From contig NZ_JAWLHG010000009.1 of NCBI RefSeq assembly GCF_041690465.1, forward strand, positions 1 to 64,000: a stretch of 64,000 bases of DNA, read 5' to 3'. Below are positions 30,144 through 40,000 of this stretch, one piece after another (position 1 is the first letter of the stretch; each line of letters starts with the position of its first letter). The notes below the pieces were generated by a model. That model was not told where the DNA came from and did no database searches. It worked only from the letters and a program-made list of their open reading frames with translations. Made by a program: the position numbers and the translations under genes. The stretch is from Falsiroseomonas sp041690465. GTDB lineage: Bacteria; Pseudomonadota; Alphaproteobacteria; Acetobacterales; Acetobacteraceae.

Positions 30144-30404
30144 TCAGCCCTGCCGGGCCGAAGCGCGGCGCGCCCGCTGCGCGGCTTGCCGCGTGCGCCT
30201 CGCCTGAGCCGCCTGGCGCTGCCGGCGCGGCGCCTGCGCCGTCTGGCGGCGCTGCCGTTGCTGCGGCCTGGCCTGGGTTCCCGGCTCGGCCTGTGCCACC
30301 TCCTGATAGGCGGTGGGCGGCGACACCGCGCTGGCCGGCGCGGTGAGCAGCAACGGCGCGCCGAGAGCAAGCGCAAGAAGCGAAACTCTGAACAACCTCG
30401 TCAT
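30144..30404 (-). CDS. Secreted Arg/Gln/Ala-rich small basic protein
   Basis: 86 residues from the ATG at 30404. A clear Sec signal peptide (MTRLFRVSLLALALGAPLLLTAPASA) is followed by a short linker and a tail of about 45 residues made almost only of R, Q and A (PQQRQRRQTAQAPRRQRQ..., RTRQAAQRARRASARQG). Such strongly basic tails bind anionic polymers such as DNA, peptidoglycan-linked acids or lipopolysaccharide; no family is recognised. It ends upstream of a canonical terminator on the same strand, which supports expression. Confidence 0.55.
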   Translation of the reverse strand: MTRLFRVSLLALALGAPLLLTAPASAVSPPTAYQEVAQAEPGTQARPQQRQRRQTAQAPRRQRQAAQARRTRQAAQRARRASARQG

Positions 30405-30708
30405 CGGCGATGTCCTGGGAAAGGCGTGGATGGGTGTGGAAGCACGCGTCCAAGCGCCCGGGGGCAACGCCGAACAGTGCGGAAGCATGGACAGCAAGGC
30501 CTCTCGCCCGCATGGGGGCGGGCTGAAATTGCGGTAATGAGCGCGCTCGCGTGCGTTTTCTTGCTGCGCCACCCCTCGGGTCGGCACACCAGACCGGTCC
30601 TCTCACAGCCGGGCCGATGCTGGTCTATGATCGTGGCCGCGAAGGTCACCGCCGCGGGGCGGCGAACGGCGCGGACAAGCGAGCCACCAGAGTTCCGGAC
30701 AACCCGCC
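30405..30708. other. 304-base gap between divergent genes
   Basis: Lies between the starts of the small basic secreted protein (minus) and the beta-helix protein (plus), so both promoters should be here. The only promoter-like word I see is TATGAT at 30626-30631 in plus orientation with a poor -35. No coding signal, RNA gene or strong hairpin stands out. Confidence 0.4.
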
Positions 30709-31626
30709 ATGCGCCGCCTCCTCTCCCTGATGCTTGTCCTGCTTCCCGGCCTCGCCAGCGCGGAAACGCTGCGCGTCGGCCCCGGTCAGCGCTTCGAGCG
30801 GCCGAGCCAGGCCGCCGCCGCCGCACGGCCCGGCGATACCGTGCTCATCGCACCGGGCCGCTATGTCGATTGCGCCATCTGGCGCGCGGCGAACCTCCGC
30901 ATCCGGGCCGATGGCGGGCAGGTGGAGATCACCGGCCCGGTCTGCGGGCACAAGGCGCTGTTCGTCACCGCCGCGCCCGACATCGAGATCGTCGGCCTCG
31001 CCTTCCTCGGCGCGACCTCGCAGGGCGGCAACGGTGCCGGCATCCGCGCCGAGGGCGGCAACCTGACGATCCGCGCGAGCCGCTTCGAGGCGAACGAGAA
31101 CGGCATCCTCACCGCCCAGAACGCCGGCGCCACGCTGCTGATCGAGGACAGCGTCTTCCTGCGCAACGGCGCATTGCGCGAGGGGCGGGACTGCGCGCAC
31201 GGCGTCTATGCCGGCGGCATCGGCGCGCTGGTCATCCGCCGCAGCCTGTTCGAAGGCACGCGCGTCTGCCACCACGTGAAGTCACGCGCCGCCCGCACGG
31301 AGATCACCGACAGCCGACTTCTCGACACGCCGGAAGGCCGCGTCAGCTACCTGGTGGACTTGCCGAACGGCGGCGATCTGCTGCTGCGCGGCAACACGCT
31401 GCGCAAGGGGCCGAACTCCGGGAATGCCGGTACCGCCGTCGCCATCGGCTTCGAAGGCGTTCGCCACCCCACGCCGCGGCTGCGCGTCGAGGCGAACCGC
31501 TTCGAGAACCTGCAGCCGCGCGGCACCGTCTTCGTCGCCAACCGCAGCGAGACGCCTGCCGAGCTGATCGGCAACATGCTCAGCGGACACGTCACGCCGC
31601 TCACCGGGCCGGGCAGCGTGCGCTGA
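30709..31626 (+). CDS. Exported right-handed beta-helix protein
   Basis: 305 residues. Signal peptide (MRRLLSLMLVLLPGLASA), then repeats of about 20 to 25 residues with the periodic I-x-x-N/S-x-F pattern of parallel beta-helices (IEIVGLAFLGATSQGGNGAGIRAEGGNLTIRASRFEANENGILT, LLIEDSVFLRNGA, LVIRRSLFEGTRVCHHVKSRAARTEITDSRLLD, LLLRGNTLRKGP). Such folds occur in polysaccharide lyases, epimerases and adhesins. It opens with RPSQAAAAARPGDTVLIAPGRY, the usual start of this class. It converges with the T6SS-linked caspase gene (3-base gap); function unknown. Confidence 0.75.
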   Translation: MRRLLSLMLVLLPGLASAETLRVGPGQRFERPSQAAAAARPGDTVLIAPGRYVDCAIWRAANLRIRADGGQVEITGPVCGHKALFVTAAPDIEIVGLAFLGATSQGGNGAGIRAEGGNLTIRASRFEANENGILTAQNAGATLLIEDSVFLRNGALREGRDCAHGVYAGGIGALVIRRSLFEGTRVCHHVKSRAARTEITDSRLLDTPEGRVSYLVDLPNGGDLLLRGNTLRKGPNSGNAGTAVAIGFEGVRHPTPRLRVEANRFENLQPRGTVFVANRSETPAELIGNMLSGHVTPLTGPGSVR

Positions 31627-31629
31627 GCG

Positions 31630-34600
31630 CTACCGCCGGACCTGCGCCATCGGAAAGCTGCGCAGGTCGCGCTGGGCGGTGCGGAACACCGCGTCCTGGC
31701 GGTGCCGCTTCTCCGCCGCCAGCTGCGGCACGCGGCGCATCACCCATTCGCCGAGCGCCAGCGCGCTGACCCTGCCTTCGCCATCCACCGCGGCGCGGCC
31801 CTGCAAGCCCTCGCGCAGCGCATAGGCGAAGACGCCGTTGCGGTCGTCGTAGCTGTCCAGCGCCTCCTGCACGCTGGTGCTGGCAGCGAGCAGGAAGCGG
31901 CCGGTTTCGTTGCCGAGCGCCGAGAGCTGATCCAGCGTCAACTGCCCGGCATGGCAGGTATCGAGCAGCAGGAAGCCATCGCGCGCGCGGATGCGCGAGA
32001 CGGCGGCGACCAGCGTGGCATCCTCCAGCCCCTGCCGCCGCAGCGCATCCCAGCTCGATCCGTCCGTCACGTCGTGCGGCAGGAACAGGAAGCGGTTGTC
32101 GGGCTCGGTGCGCACGCCGTGGCCGGCGATGTAGAGCACGAAGGTGTCGCCCGGCAGGGTGTCGCGCGCCGCCGCCTCCAGCGCGCCGAGCACGCCCGCC
32201 CGCGTCGCTTCCGCATCGCGCAGCACGGTGGTCCGCACCTCCTGGAACAGGCCTGCGCCCTGCGCGCGCAGCGTCTCGGCGACCGTCATCGCATCCGGCA
32301 CCGCATAGGCGAGGTTCAGCGTCGGGTTGGCATAGCGGTTCACGCCGATCGCCAGCACCACCAGCCGCCCGGCCCCCGCCGCGGCCTGCGGCCCGGCGGC
32401 GCGGCGCAGATCCAGCGTCGGGCCCTCGGCGAACACCGTGCGGTCGCCGCCATGCAGCCGGGTGGTGATGCGGTTCGGCCCGGGGTCGAGCGGCACTTCC
32501 ACCGTCGTCGCCGCGCCGGCGGAAACGGATTCCACGCGGGCGGCGATGCGGTCGTTCACCAGCACGTCGAGCGGGCCAAGCCCGAGCCCGCGATCGGTGG
32601 CGGTGAAGGTGAGGCGCAGCGCGGTGGCCTCCTCCGGCAGGTCGCGCGCATCCCAGGCCAGTTCGGCGCAGCCCGCGTCGCTGACGATGCAGGCGCTGCC
32701 CGGAGCGAGTAGCGGCAGCCGGCCGAGCCGGTCCCGCACCTCGCCAAGCTGCGCCAGCCGCGCGAGGGCCGGCGCGCTGTCGCCGGCCAGCCGTGCACGC
32801 ACCGCGGCGGGCGCGTAGAGCGCGCGATAGGCCTGGCGGAAGCTCGCCCATTCCGGTGTCTGGTTGCGCGCGCGGTTGAGGTGCAGGCCGACGAGCTCCT
32901 GGCCCCCGTTCGGCGCATGGTCGAACAGGCCCTCCGGCGTCCAGATCACCCAACGCAGCGTCTCCGCATGGATGAACAGCGCCGCATGCTCCGTGATGTC
33001 CGCGTCCGCGAGGCGGTACCAGCGCAGCGTGCCGTCGCCGAGCGCGGCCACCGCGACATCGCCGGCCGCTGCGACGCCCCAGGCGGCGCCGGGCAGCGAG
33101 AGCGCCGCGCGCGGCCGCCCGGCGGTGTCGTAGAGGCGCAGATGGTTGTCGGTGCCGAGCAGGATGCCACGGTCGCCATCGAGCAGCGTCAGGCTGCGGG
33201 CGAATTCACCCTCGCCCATGCGCAGCACCGTCTGGCCGAGGCGGGGGCGGTTGGAGTTCCGCCAGTCCGGAGCCAGGGCGAGCTTGCCGCCGATGGTCGC
33301 CCGCGCGGCGGTGAAGCCGCCTTCCTCGGCGGTGGCGCGGCCGAGCTGGCCGGACACCGCGTCGAACACCAGCGGCGCGGCGCCGGGGCGCAGCGCGATG
33401 CGCAGCCGCGTGCCGTCCGCCGTGATGGCCAGGCTGACGCCCGTGTTGCGGAAATCGGCCCCCGGCGGGCGCGGCGCGATCGCCACCGTGCCGTCCGGCG
33501 CCAGCCGCCCCCAGCCGGGATCGGCGGCCGCGAAGGCCAGGCCGCCGCCCTGGGGGATGGTCAGCAGATGCGCGATGGCGTCACGCGCGGCAGGGATGTC
33601 GGTGGCCGGGCCGAGCCCGAAATCCGCCCAGCGCCGGATGACGAAATCGCGCCGCTCCGCCGCCGCCGCCGGCGCACCGGGCACCGCGACGATGCCGCGC
33701 GCCGCTGCCGTGGCCGGCGTGGCGGCCGGGTTGGGAAGCCGCGCATAGCCGGCGGCGTGCAGCTGCACGCCGCCGCGTCCATCCGCCGCCCAGGCGACGG
33801 CCGGCAGGCCCTCGCCCGTCAGGCCCTCGATGCCGGGGATGAACACCGTGCGCAGATCGCCGGCGGCCAGCACCTCCACCCGCAGCCGGTCCTCGAAGCC
33901 GAGCGCGACCAGCGCGCCATCGGGCGACCAGGCGAGACCGAAGGGCCGCGCGCCCTGCACCGGCACGCGTTCCGCCAGCCTGCGGCCGGCGCGCGCCTCA
34001 TGCACCCGCACCTTGCCATCGGCGCCGGTGGCGGCGAGCAGCGCGCCCCCCGGCGCGAAGCCCACCATCCGCGCCGGCCCGGCATAGGCGGCGTCTTCCC
34101 ACAGCGGGCGGCCGTTGCGTGCATCCCAGACCCGGATCCCGGCCCGCCCGCCGAGTGCCGCGGCCAGCAGCCCGCCATCCGGCGAGACGGCCAGGTGCTG
34201 CACCGGCGCCGGCAGGCCAGGCAGCCGGGCGAGCAGCGCGCCGCTGCGCGTGTCGAACAGGTAGATGCAGAAGGCGCCGTCCCAGGCACCGCCCGTGAAG
34301 CCGGCGGCGAAGGCGCGCAAGCCGTCCGGCGTCAGCGCCACGGCGTAGAGCTCGCCCTCGCCTTCGGGCGCGATGGGCGGGCGGAGGACGCCGCGCGGCG
34401 TGCCGTCGGGCAGATCCCACAGGCGCAGCGTCTTGTCGTCCGAGACGCTGGCGAGCAGCCGCCCGGCCGCATCGGTCGCGAGCCGTGCGACCGGCGCGGT
34501 GTGGGCGGCGGCCTCGATCCGCAGGAAGGGCTGCGCCGGCGGCTCCGCTGCCGGGCGCGTCCCCGCCTGCTGCGCCCCCGCCTGCTGTGCCGAGGCCGCC

Positions 34601-34665
34601 GGAAGGCGCAGGCCGGAGGCGAGCAGCGCCGCCCCGGCCAGCGCGGTGCGGCGTGGCAGGATCAT
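31630..34665 (-). CDS. Exported WD40-repeat caspase-family protein
   Basis: 1011 residues. The N-terminus MILPRRTALAGAALLASGLRLPAASA looks like a Tat or Sec signal (twin Arg, no lysine). Residues about 50-620 carry WD40-type repeats (HTAPVARLATDAAGRLLASVSDDKTLRLWDLPDG, LAVSPDGGLLAAALGGRAGIRVWDARNG, VRVHEARAG). The C-terminal ~240 residues are a caspase/peptidase C14 domain: RLVVLAIGVNRYAN, FVLYIAGHGV with catalytic His849, and FLLLDTCHAG with catalytic Cys904. Both catalytic residues are present. It is the last gene of the T6SS minus-strand unit, five bases after the SH3 lipoprotein gene. Confidence 0.85.
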   Translation of the reverse strand: MILPRRTALAGAALLASGLRLPAASAQQAGAQQAGTRPAAEPPAQPFLRIEAAAHTAPVARLATDAAGRLLASVSDDKTLRLWDLPDGTPRGVLRPPIAPEGEGELYAVALTPDGLRAFAAGFTGGAWDGAFCIYLFDTRSGALLARLPGLPAPVQHLAVSPDGGLLAAALGGRAGIRVWDARNGRPLWEDAAYAGPARMVGFAPGGALLAATGADGKVRVHEARAGRRLAERVPVQGARPFGLAWSPDGALVALGFEDRLRVEVLAAGDLRTVFIPGIEGLTGEGLPAVAWAADGRGGVQLHAAGYARLPNPAATPATAAARGIVAVPGAPAAAAERRDFVIRRWADFGLGPATDIPAARDAIAHLLTIPQGGGLAFAAADPGWGRLAPDGTVAIAPRPPGADFRNTGVSLAITADGTRLRIALRPGAAPLVFDAVSGQLGRATAEEGGFTAARATIGGKLALAPDWRNSNRPRLGQTVLRMGEGEFARSLTLLDGDRGILLGTDNHLRLYDTAGRPRAALSLPGAAWGVAAAGDVAVAALGDGTLRWYRLADADITEHAALFIHAETLRWVIWTPEGLFDHAPNGGQELVGLHLNRARNQTPEWASFRQAYRALYAPAAVRARLAGDSAPALARLAQLGEVRDRLGRLPLLAPGSACIVSDAGCAELAWDARDLPEEATALRLTFTATDRGLGLGPLDVLVNDRIAARVESVSAGAATTVEVPLDPGPNRITTRLHGGDRTVFAEGPTLDLRRAAGPQAAAGAGRLVVLAIGVNRYANPTLNLAYAVPDAMTVAETLRAQGAGLFQEVRTTVLRDAEATRAGVLGALEAAARDTLPGDTFVLYIAGHGVRTEPDNRFLFLPHDVTDGSSWDALRRQGLEDATLVAAVSRIRARDGFLLLDTCHAGQLTLDQLSALGNETGRFLLAASTSVQEALDSYDDRNGVFAYALREGLQGRAAVDGEGRVSALALGEWVMRRVPQLAAEKRHRQDAVFRTAQRDLRSFPMAQVRR

Positions 34666-34669
34666 GCCG

Positions 34670-35686
34670 TCAGCTGGCGGCCAGCTCGAAGCCCTGGCCT
34701 TCGACGAGGCGCTGCGCATTGCCGACGCTCTCCGCGAAATTGTCGCGCCGGGCGATGTTGCTGGCAGCGAGCGAGCGCACATCGCCCTCATTCGCCACCG
34801 CCGCGACCGCCGGGCGGCTTCCAAGGCTACGCCCCTCCGGGAAGGCGGAGGAGGGGGCGTATCCGCGCAGGCCCGTGCTGGTCTCGACCAGCGCGAAGCC
34901 GCCGGTGGCGGGTGCCAGCGTCACCCGCTCCCGCGGGCTGACCCGGGCGACTTCGGGCGCAGCGGGGTCGGGACGCAACTTCAGCGGAACGGTGGTGCGG
35001 GCAGCCACCGGCACGACGCGGCCGACCTGGGCGCCGGCGGCCACCTGCTCCTTCACGCCGGGGGCGACGGTCTCGATCGCGGTGTCGAACTGGGCGCCGC
35101 GCTCGGTGATGCGGCCGTTGATGGTCTGGGCGAGCTGCAGATCGCGCTGCGTCATCGCGCGCAGATTGGCCATCGCGTTCTCGGCCTGCCCGCGCTGGAT
35201 ACGGCCGGCGCGCAGATCCTCGCGGACGCGCTGGGCGGTGGCGAAGCGGCAGTCCATCAGCTGGTTGAAGGCGAGCTGGGTGCGGTCGAGCTGCGCATTC
35301 TCCACCGCCAGGTCGCCGGCGATGGTCTGGTTCAGCGTGGCCTGGTCCACCGCCTGCTGCTGGCGGGCCTGGAAATAGCCGGTGGTGCCGCCCGCGATAC
35401 CGCCGGCTGCGGCGCCGATGGCCGCCCCGGCCGCGATGTTGCCGCCGCGCTGACCGGTGGCCGCGGCGATCAGCCCGCCGAGGATGGCCCCGCCCACAGC
35501 GCCCATCGCGGCGCCGCGGATGATGTCCTCGGCGAAGAAGTTGCCGGTGGAATCCAGCGCGACCACCTGCGCCCGGCAGGCATCCGAGCCGTCATCCGTG
35601 CCGATTCGCGCCTCGCGCGTCGTGCAGGCGGCGAGCAGGGCCACGGATGTCGCCATGGCGACATAGCGGCGAAGTCTGGGCGACAT
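34670..35686 (-). CDS. Glycine-zipper lipoprotein with SH3-like domain
   Basis: 338 residues. Lipoprotein signal with lipobox LAAC (C21), then a glycine-zipper segment (IIRGAAMGAVGGAILGGLIAAATG...NIAAGAAIGAAAGGIAGGTTG) able to insert in or span a membrane, a helical region (about 100-225), and a C-terminal SH3-type segment (PLKLRPDPAAPEVARVSPRERVTLAPATGGFALVETSTGLRGYAPSSAF). The ATG at 35686 follows GGGGG. Domain mix resembles T6SS-associated lipoproteins (TagQ/TagX-like in role, not in sequence); it may tie the locus to the outer membrane or peptidoglycan. Confidence 0.7.
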   Translation of the reverse strand: MSPRLRRYVAMATSVALLAACTTREARIGTDDGSDACRAQVVALDSTGNFFAEDIIRGAAMGAVGGAILGGLIAAATGQRGGNIAAGAAIGAAAGGIAGGTTGYFQARQQQAVDQATLNQTIAGDLAVENAQLDRTQLAFNQLMDCRFATAQRVREDLRAGRIQRGQAENAMANLRAMTQRDLQLAQTINGRITERGAQFDTAIETVAPGVKEQVAAGAQVGRVVPVAARTTVPLKLRPDPAAPEVARVSPRERVTLAPATGGFALVETSTGLRGYAPSSAFPEGRSLGSRPAVAAVANEGDVRSLAASNIARRDNFAESVGNAQRLVEGQGFELAAS

Positions 35687-35754
35687 GGTACCCCCAAAAG
35701 GCGCAAGATGATGACCCAGGGTAGTCTTTACCCGGGCGAAGTTCCAGCGCCGCG

Positions 35755-36492
35755 CTATGCCTCGGCACCGGCTTCCACCGCCACGGCGGTGACGTTGTCC
35801 GAGGCATGGCGCGCCAGCGCCGCGGCGATCAGCAGCTCCGGCGCCAGCGCCGCATCGGGCACCGCGAGCAGCGTCGCGATCTCGGTGACCGGAAGCGTCT
35901 TCGAAAGGCCGTCGCTGCACAGCAGGAAGCGGTCGCCGGGCAGCACGCGGTCGGTGCATTTGTCGATCTCGAGCCCGTCCTCGCCGGCGCCGACGGCGCG
36001 GGTGATGACGTTGGCGCGCGGATGGCTTTCGGCGTCCTCGGGCCGCACCATCCCGGCATCCACCAGCTCCTGCACCAGCGAATGGTCGCGCGTCACCTGT
36101 TCGAGGCTGCCGTCGCGCAGGCGATAGAGCCTGGAATCGCCGGCCCAGAGGCAGGCGAAGTGACCGTTGCGCACGATCAGCACCACCACCGTGGAGGCGA
36201 TGGTGCCGCGGTGTTCCGCGCCGGTTTCGCGCAGCGCATCGTGCACCAGCAGCAGGCGCTGGCGCACCTCGCCCAGCATGCGGCCGGCCGGCAGGTCATC
36301 GGGGATCGCCGCGAGCGCGTCGCGGATCATGCCGGAGGCAACCTCGCCCGCTTCATGACCGCCGGCGCCATCGGCCACAGCCCAGAGGCCGGCATCGGGC
36401 CGGTCCACATAGGAGTCCTCATTGTGTGTGCGGCGCGCGCCGGGATCGGTCTTGCCGGCGGAGCGGAAGCGGGTGGCGAGCTGCTCGCTCAC
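35755..36492 (-). CDS. pppA: PppA-type PP2C serine/threonine phosphatase of the T6SS
   Basis: 245 residues from the GTG at 36492, overlapping the tagF stop. PP2C metal-binding motifs: ARRTHNEDSYVDR, LWAVADGAGGHEAGEVAS, LWAGDSRLYRLRDG, LLCSDGLSKTL and ASDNVTAVAVEA. In T6SS loci this phosphatase removes phosphate from the FHA protein and counteracts the PpkA kinase. The kinase is encoded at 51.6 kb on the other strand and the FHA protein at 44-45.5 kb. Confidence 0.9.
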   Translation of the reverse strand: MSEQLATRFRSAGKTDPGARRTHNEDSYVDRPDAGLWAVADGAGGHEAGEVASGMIRDALAAIPDDLPAGRMLGEVRQRLLLVHDALRETGAEHRGTIASTVVVLIVRNGHFACLWAGDSRLYRLRDGSLEQVTRDHSLVQELVDAGMVRPEDAESHPRANVITRAVGAGEDGLEIDKCTDRVLPGDRFLLCSDGLSKTLPVTEIATLLAVPDAALAPELLIAAALARHASDNVTAVAVEAGAEA

Positions 36493-37082
36493 GGCACGGC
36501 GTCTCCCGGGGCGGGGGGGGTGGCGTCCTGCAGCATCGCAGCGAAAGCCGCCGGGCCGGGCAGGGCGCCGGCGACGAATTGCCGCGGCGCGACGCGCGGC
36601 GCGCCGATGGTCCACCAGGAGCCCAGTGCACCGCCGGTGCCGCAGCCGGCCGGCAGGGCGGCGATGCGCTCCGCCACGCGGTCGGGCTCGGCATCGGCGA
36701 GCACGGCATCGAGCCCGGCGGCTTCCAGCAGGTCGAGCCAGGCCGGGTCCGGCGCCGGCGCGGCGGAGAGGCCGGCGAAGGTGGCGGCCAGCGTCAGCGG
36801 CCAATGGCGCCCGCTGCGGTCCACGCTCGGCAGCATCACGCCGGCGGCCGCCTCCGGCCCGCAATGGCCGGCGGGCAGGGCAAAGCGCCAGATCGGCGCC
36901 TCCAGCCAGGCGGGCAGCCAATCCTCGCCGAGGATGGCGCGGCTGCCCGACATCGCCTCCGCCAGCCAGGCATCCCAGGGCTCGGCGAAGCCGCGGGGAA
37001 GGCCGCGGCTGACGAAGTCGCCGCGCGCGGGTAGCTTCCCGAGGAAGCCGCAACGTGCCGAGAGGGCTACAGCGCCGGGCAC
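36489..37082 (-). CDS. tagF: T6SS-associated protein TagF (ImpM)
   Basis: 197 residues matching TagF (DUF2094): CGFLGKLPARGDFVSRGLPRGFAEPWDAWLAEAM near the N-terminus, WRFALPAGHCGPEAAAGVMLPSVDRSGRHWPLTLAA in the core. TagF represses T6SS assembly post-translationally in other bacteria and is sometimes fused to PppA; here the two are separate but translationally coupled. The GTG start overlaps tssM by 16 bases. Confidence 0.9.
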   Translation of the reverse strand: MPGAVALSARCGFLGKLPARGDFVSRGLPRGFAEPWDAWLAEAMSGSRAILGEDWLPAWLEAPIWRFALPAGHCGPEAAAGVMLPSVDRSGRHWPLTLAATFAGLSAAPAPDPAWLDLLEAAGLDAVLADAEPDRVAERIAALPAGCGTGGALGSWWTIGAPRVAPRQFVAGALPGPAAFAAMLQDATPPAPGDAVP

Positions 37083-40000
37083 CGGAATTCCTGCAGCACC
37101 GTGCTGGCAAGTGGGTTGAGGGTGGAGGAGGCGCGGATGTCGTAGGTGATGCTGCGCTCGCCGGCGCGGAAGCTGAGCGTGAAGCGCTCCGCGGCGCCGC
37201 CGCCGGTGATCTGGCCCTGCTGGAACAGGCGCAGCAGCGCCCAGGGGCCGTTGGCCTGCAGCACGCCGGGCCCGCTGGTCGGGGCCGGGTCGAAGACCAG
37301 GCGCACATTGGTCATCCGGTTGGCGCCCGGCCAGGTCACCTGGGTGGAGCGCGTCGGGCCGTGGGCATAGGTGATCACCACGCCGTCCAGATCCAGCGTC
37401 GCCTGCCGCGCCCCGGCATCGAGCTGCGCCGGCGCGATGTCGAAGCGGAAGCCGGGTTGCGGGCCGCCGGCGAAGAAGATGTCGCGGATCACGGCCGCGC
37501 GCTGGAAGTTCGCCACCGCATCGGCGGAGACCGGCGCCGGCACGCCATCCAGCGCCTGCGGCCGCCAGTTGCGGCCGGACATGTCCACGAAGGGCCGGAT
37601 CTGGGTGTTGAAGAAGCTGTCCAGCATGCCGCCGGGGGCGAAGAGCCGGGCGAAATCGTCCATCGGGATCTCGTTCGGCGCACCGCGGCGGAAGGGAAAG
37701 CGCCCCTCCACCGCCTGCCGGCAGAGCTGCGCCGGCGAGATGCCACCGGCCGCCGCGCCGCCACCGCCGGCAGCGCCACCCGCCGCACCGCCATTCCAGG
37801 CCGCCGCAGCCTGCGCGCGCACGCCGCCGCCGCGCAACGCAATCGCGTTGCTCGCCAGGCTGGTGAGCCAGCGCGCCACCGGCTCGGGCTGGCGCGAGGC
37901 CTCAGCGCGCATGATGGCGATCGGGTCGGCGCCGGTCGGCAGCGGCGCGGCCGCGCCGCCCTGCTGCGCCGCCGCCACCTGGGCGAGCTGCTGCTGCAGC
38001 TGGGTGACCAGCGCGAGCAGGTTGTCGAGCGGCGCGCCGGGGCCGCTGCCGACCAGCTGGCGCAGCGCCTCGTAGCGCTCGTCCACCGCGATGCCAGGCG
38101 GCGGCGGCGGCGGGCCGCCGGCCTGGCCGAGCACCGCGCTGAGCCGCGAGGCCGCGGCGCCGGCCGCCCCGGCGCGCTGCGCCACTGCCTGCGCGGCCGC
38201 CGCTGCGCCCCCGGCCGCGGCGGCCGGCGGTTCCGGAGATACGCTCAGCGTGAGCTGGCGCGTGATGGCGACCAGCAGGTCGCGCATCGGCGATTGCGGC
38301 GCGCCCAGGATGAACAGGTCCTGCACCGCCTGCGGCAGGTTGCGCAGCGGCACCACGTTCAGGTCGGCGAGCATCGCCTCCCAGTGGCGGACATAGTCGT
38401 TGACGTAGAGGGCGACGACATCGCGCTCCAGAGTCTGCACCGCCGGGCTGTTGGGGTCGATCTCCGAGCGCTGGCCGAGCACCCAGGATTCGCCCGCGAC
38501 CTCGCGCGCCGCCTGCGGCAGCGAGGGAAGTAGCACGCGGTGGAAGCCGTCCACCGTGTAGAAGCCCGGAATGCCCTCGGTCAGCGGCTTGCCGGAGCCG
38601 CGGATGAACAGCCGCGCACCGGCGGCGCCCGCGGCATCGCCCGGCCGCCAGGGCGGCAGGCGCACCGCCGCGCCGGAGGGGCGGATGCGCGAATAGACGC
38701 GCTCGGCGAGCGGGATGCGGCTGAAGGCGCGCTGCGCTTCCTCGACCAGCGCGCCGTCCAGCGCCACCTGCGGCAGCGGGTTGGCCAGCAGCGCGATGAG
38801 GTGTGAATCGAGCGAATCGCGCAGCGGCTGGTTGGGCGCGCCCGGATAGGCATTGGCCCAGTCGAGCGCCATCCACTCCCGCACCAGGTCACGGTCGAGC
38901 GGCCCGGCGGAGCCGAGCATGAGGTAGATGCGCGTCGCCTCGTAGAGCAGGTCGGGCTGGTTGAAGGCGCCACGCATCTGCGCCTCCAGCCGCCACAGCA
39001 GCCGCGGCAGCAGCGCGCGCTGGACGGCATGGCGATAGGTCACGTTCCCGGCGGCGGTGAGCTTGCCGGCTTGCGACATGCCAAGCCCCGCATCGGCCGC
39101 CGCGGCCTGCGCTGGCAGGGCGCGCGCGGCATCCAGCACCGGTGCGATGCGCGCGAGGTCGCCATCGCCGACCGGATCGGTCAGCACCGGCCCGGCCATC
39201 TGCTCATAGGCGGCGAGCGAGGCGGCGAAGCGCGCCGCGCCGCTCTCGGCGTTGCCGCGCTCCAGCCACAGCCAGCCACCACCGCCGAGCATCAGGATGG
39301 CGCTGCCCGCCCAGGCGGCGACGCGCAGCGCGCGGTCGCGGCGCACCCCGGCGGGATTGGCGACGCCGAGCATCGCCTCGCCGAACACCACGTCCTTCAG
39401 CAGGCGCTCGAGGAAGTAGGAGCGTCCCGATTCCGGGCGCAGCGCCGGGGCGCGGCGCTGGTCGATGCCGAAGCCGCGCGCCAGCACGCCGGTGAGGCGA
39501 TCGATCGGCGTGCCTTCCTGCGTGCCCGACGCGAAATAGACGCCGCGCAGGAAGGGCGCGGGATCGAGGCGGGAGCCACCGAAGGCTTCGACGAGGAACT
39601 CGTTGAGCGGCGCCTCAAGGCTGGCGAGCTGGGTCGGGAAGCCGGCAATGGCGGCGCGGCGGTCCGGGTTGCGCTCGGCCTGCAGGCGATCCAGCACGCG
39701 GCCCTCGACCCGGTCGAGCAACGCCTTGAACTCGCCGCCGAAACCGGCGAGCGGCTCCTTCTCCGCGGGCGGGAAGGTGACGCCCCAGACCTGCGCACGG
39801 CGTTCGCGGTCGAGGTCGTCGAAATACTCGGTGAAGCCGCGCAGCAGGTCGGCCTTGGTCAGCAGCAGGTAGACCGGCACCCGCACGCCGAGCCGGTCCG
39901 TCAGCTCCTTCACCCGCTTGCGGATGGCGCGCGCGTGGGAGAGGCGCTCCGGCTGCGGGGCGGAGGCGATCTCCGGCACGCCGATCGCCACCAGCACACC

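Noticed and set aside
30709..31626. Beta-helix protein as a T6SS effector
   Set aside because: It has a Sec signal, is on the other strand and has no adjacent immunity or adaptor gene; only proximity supports it.
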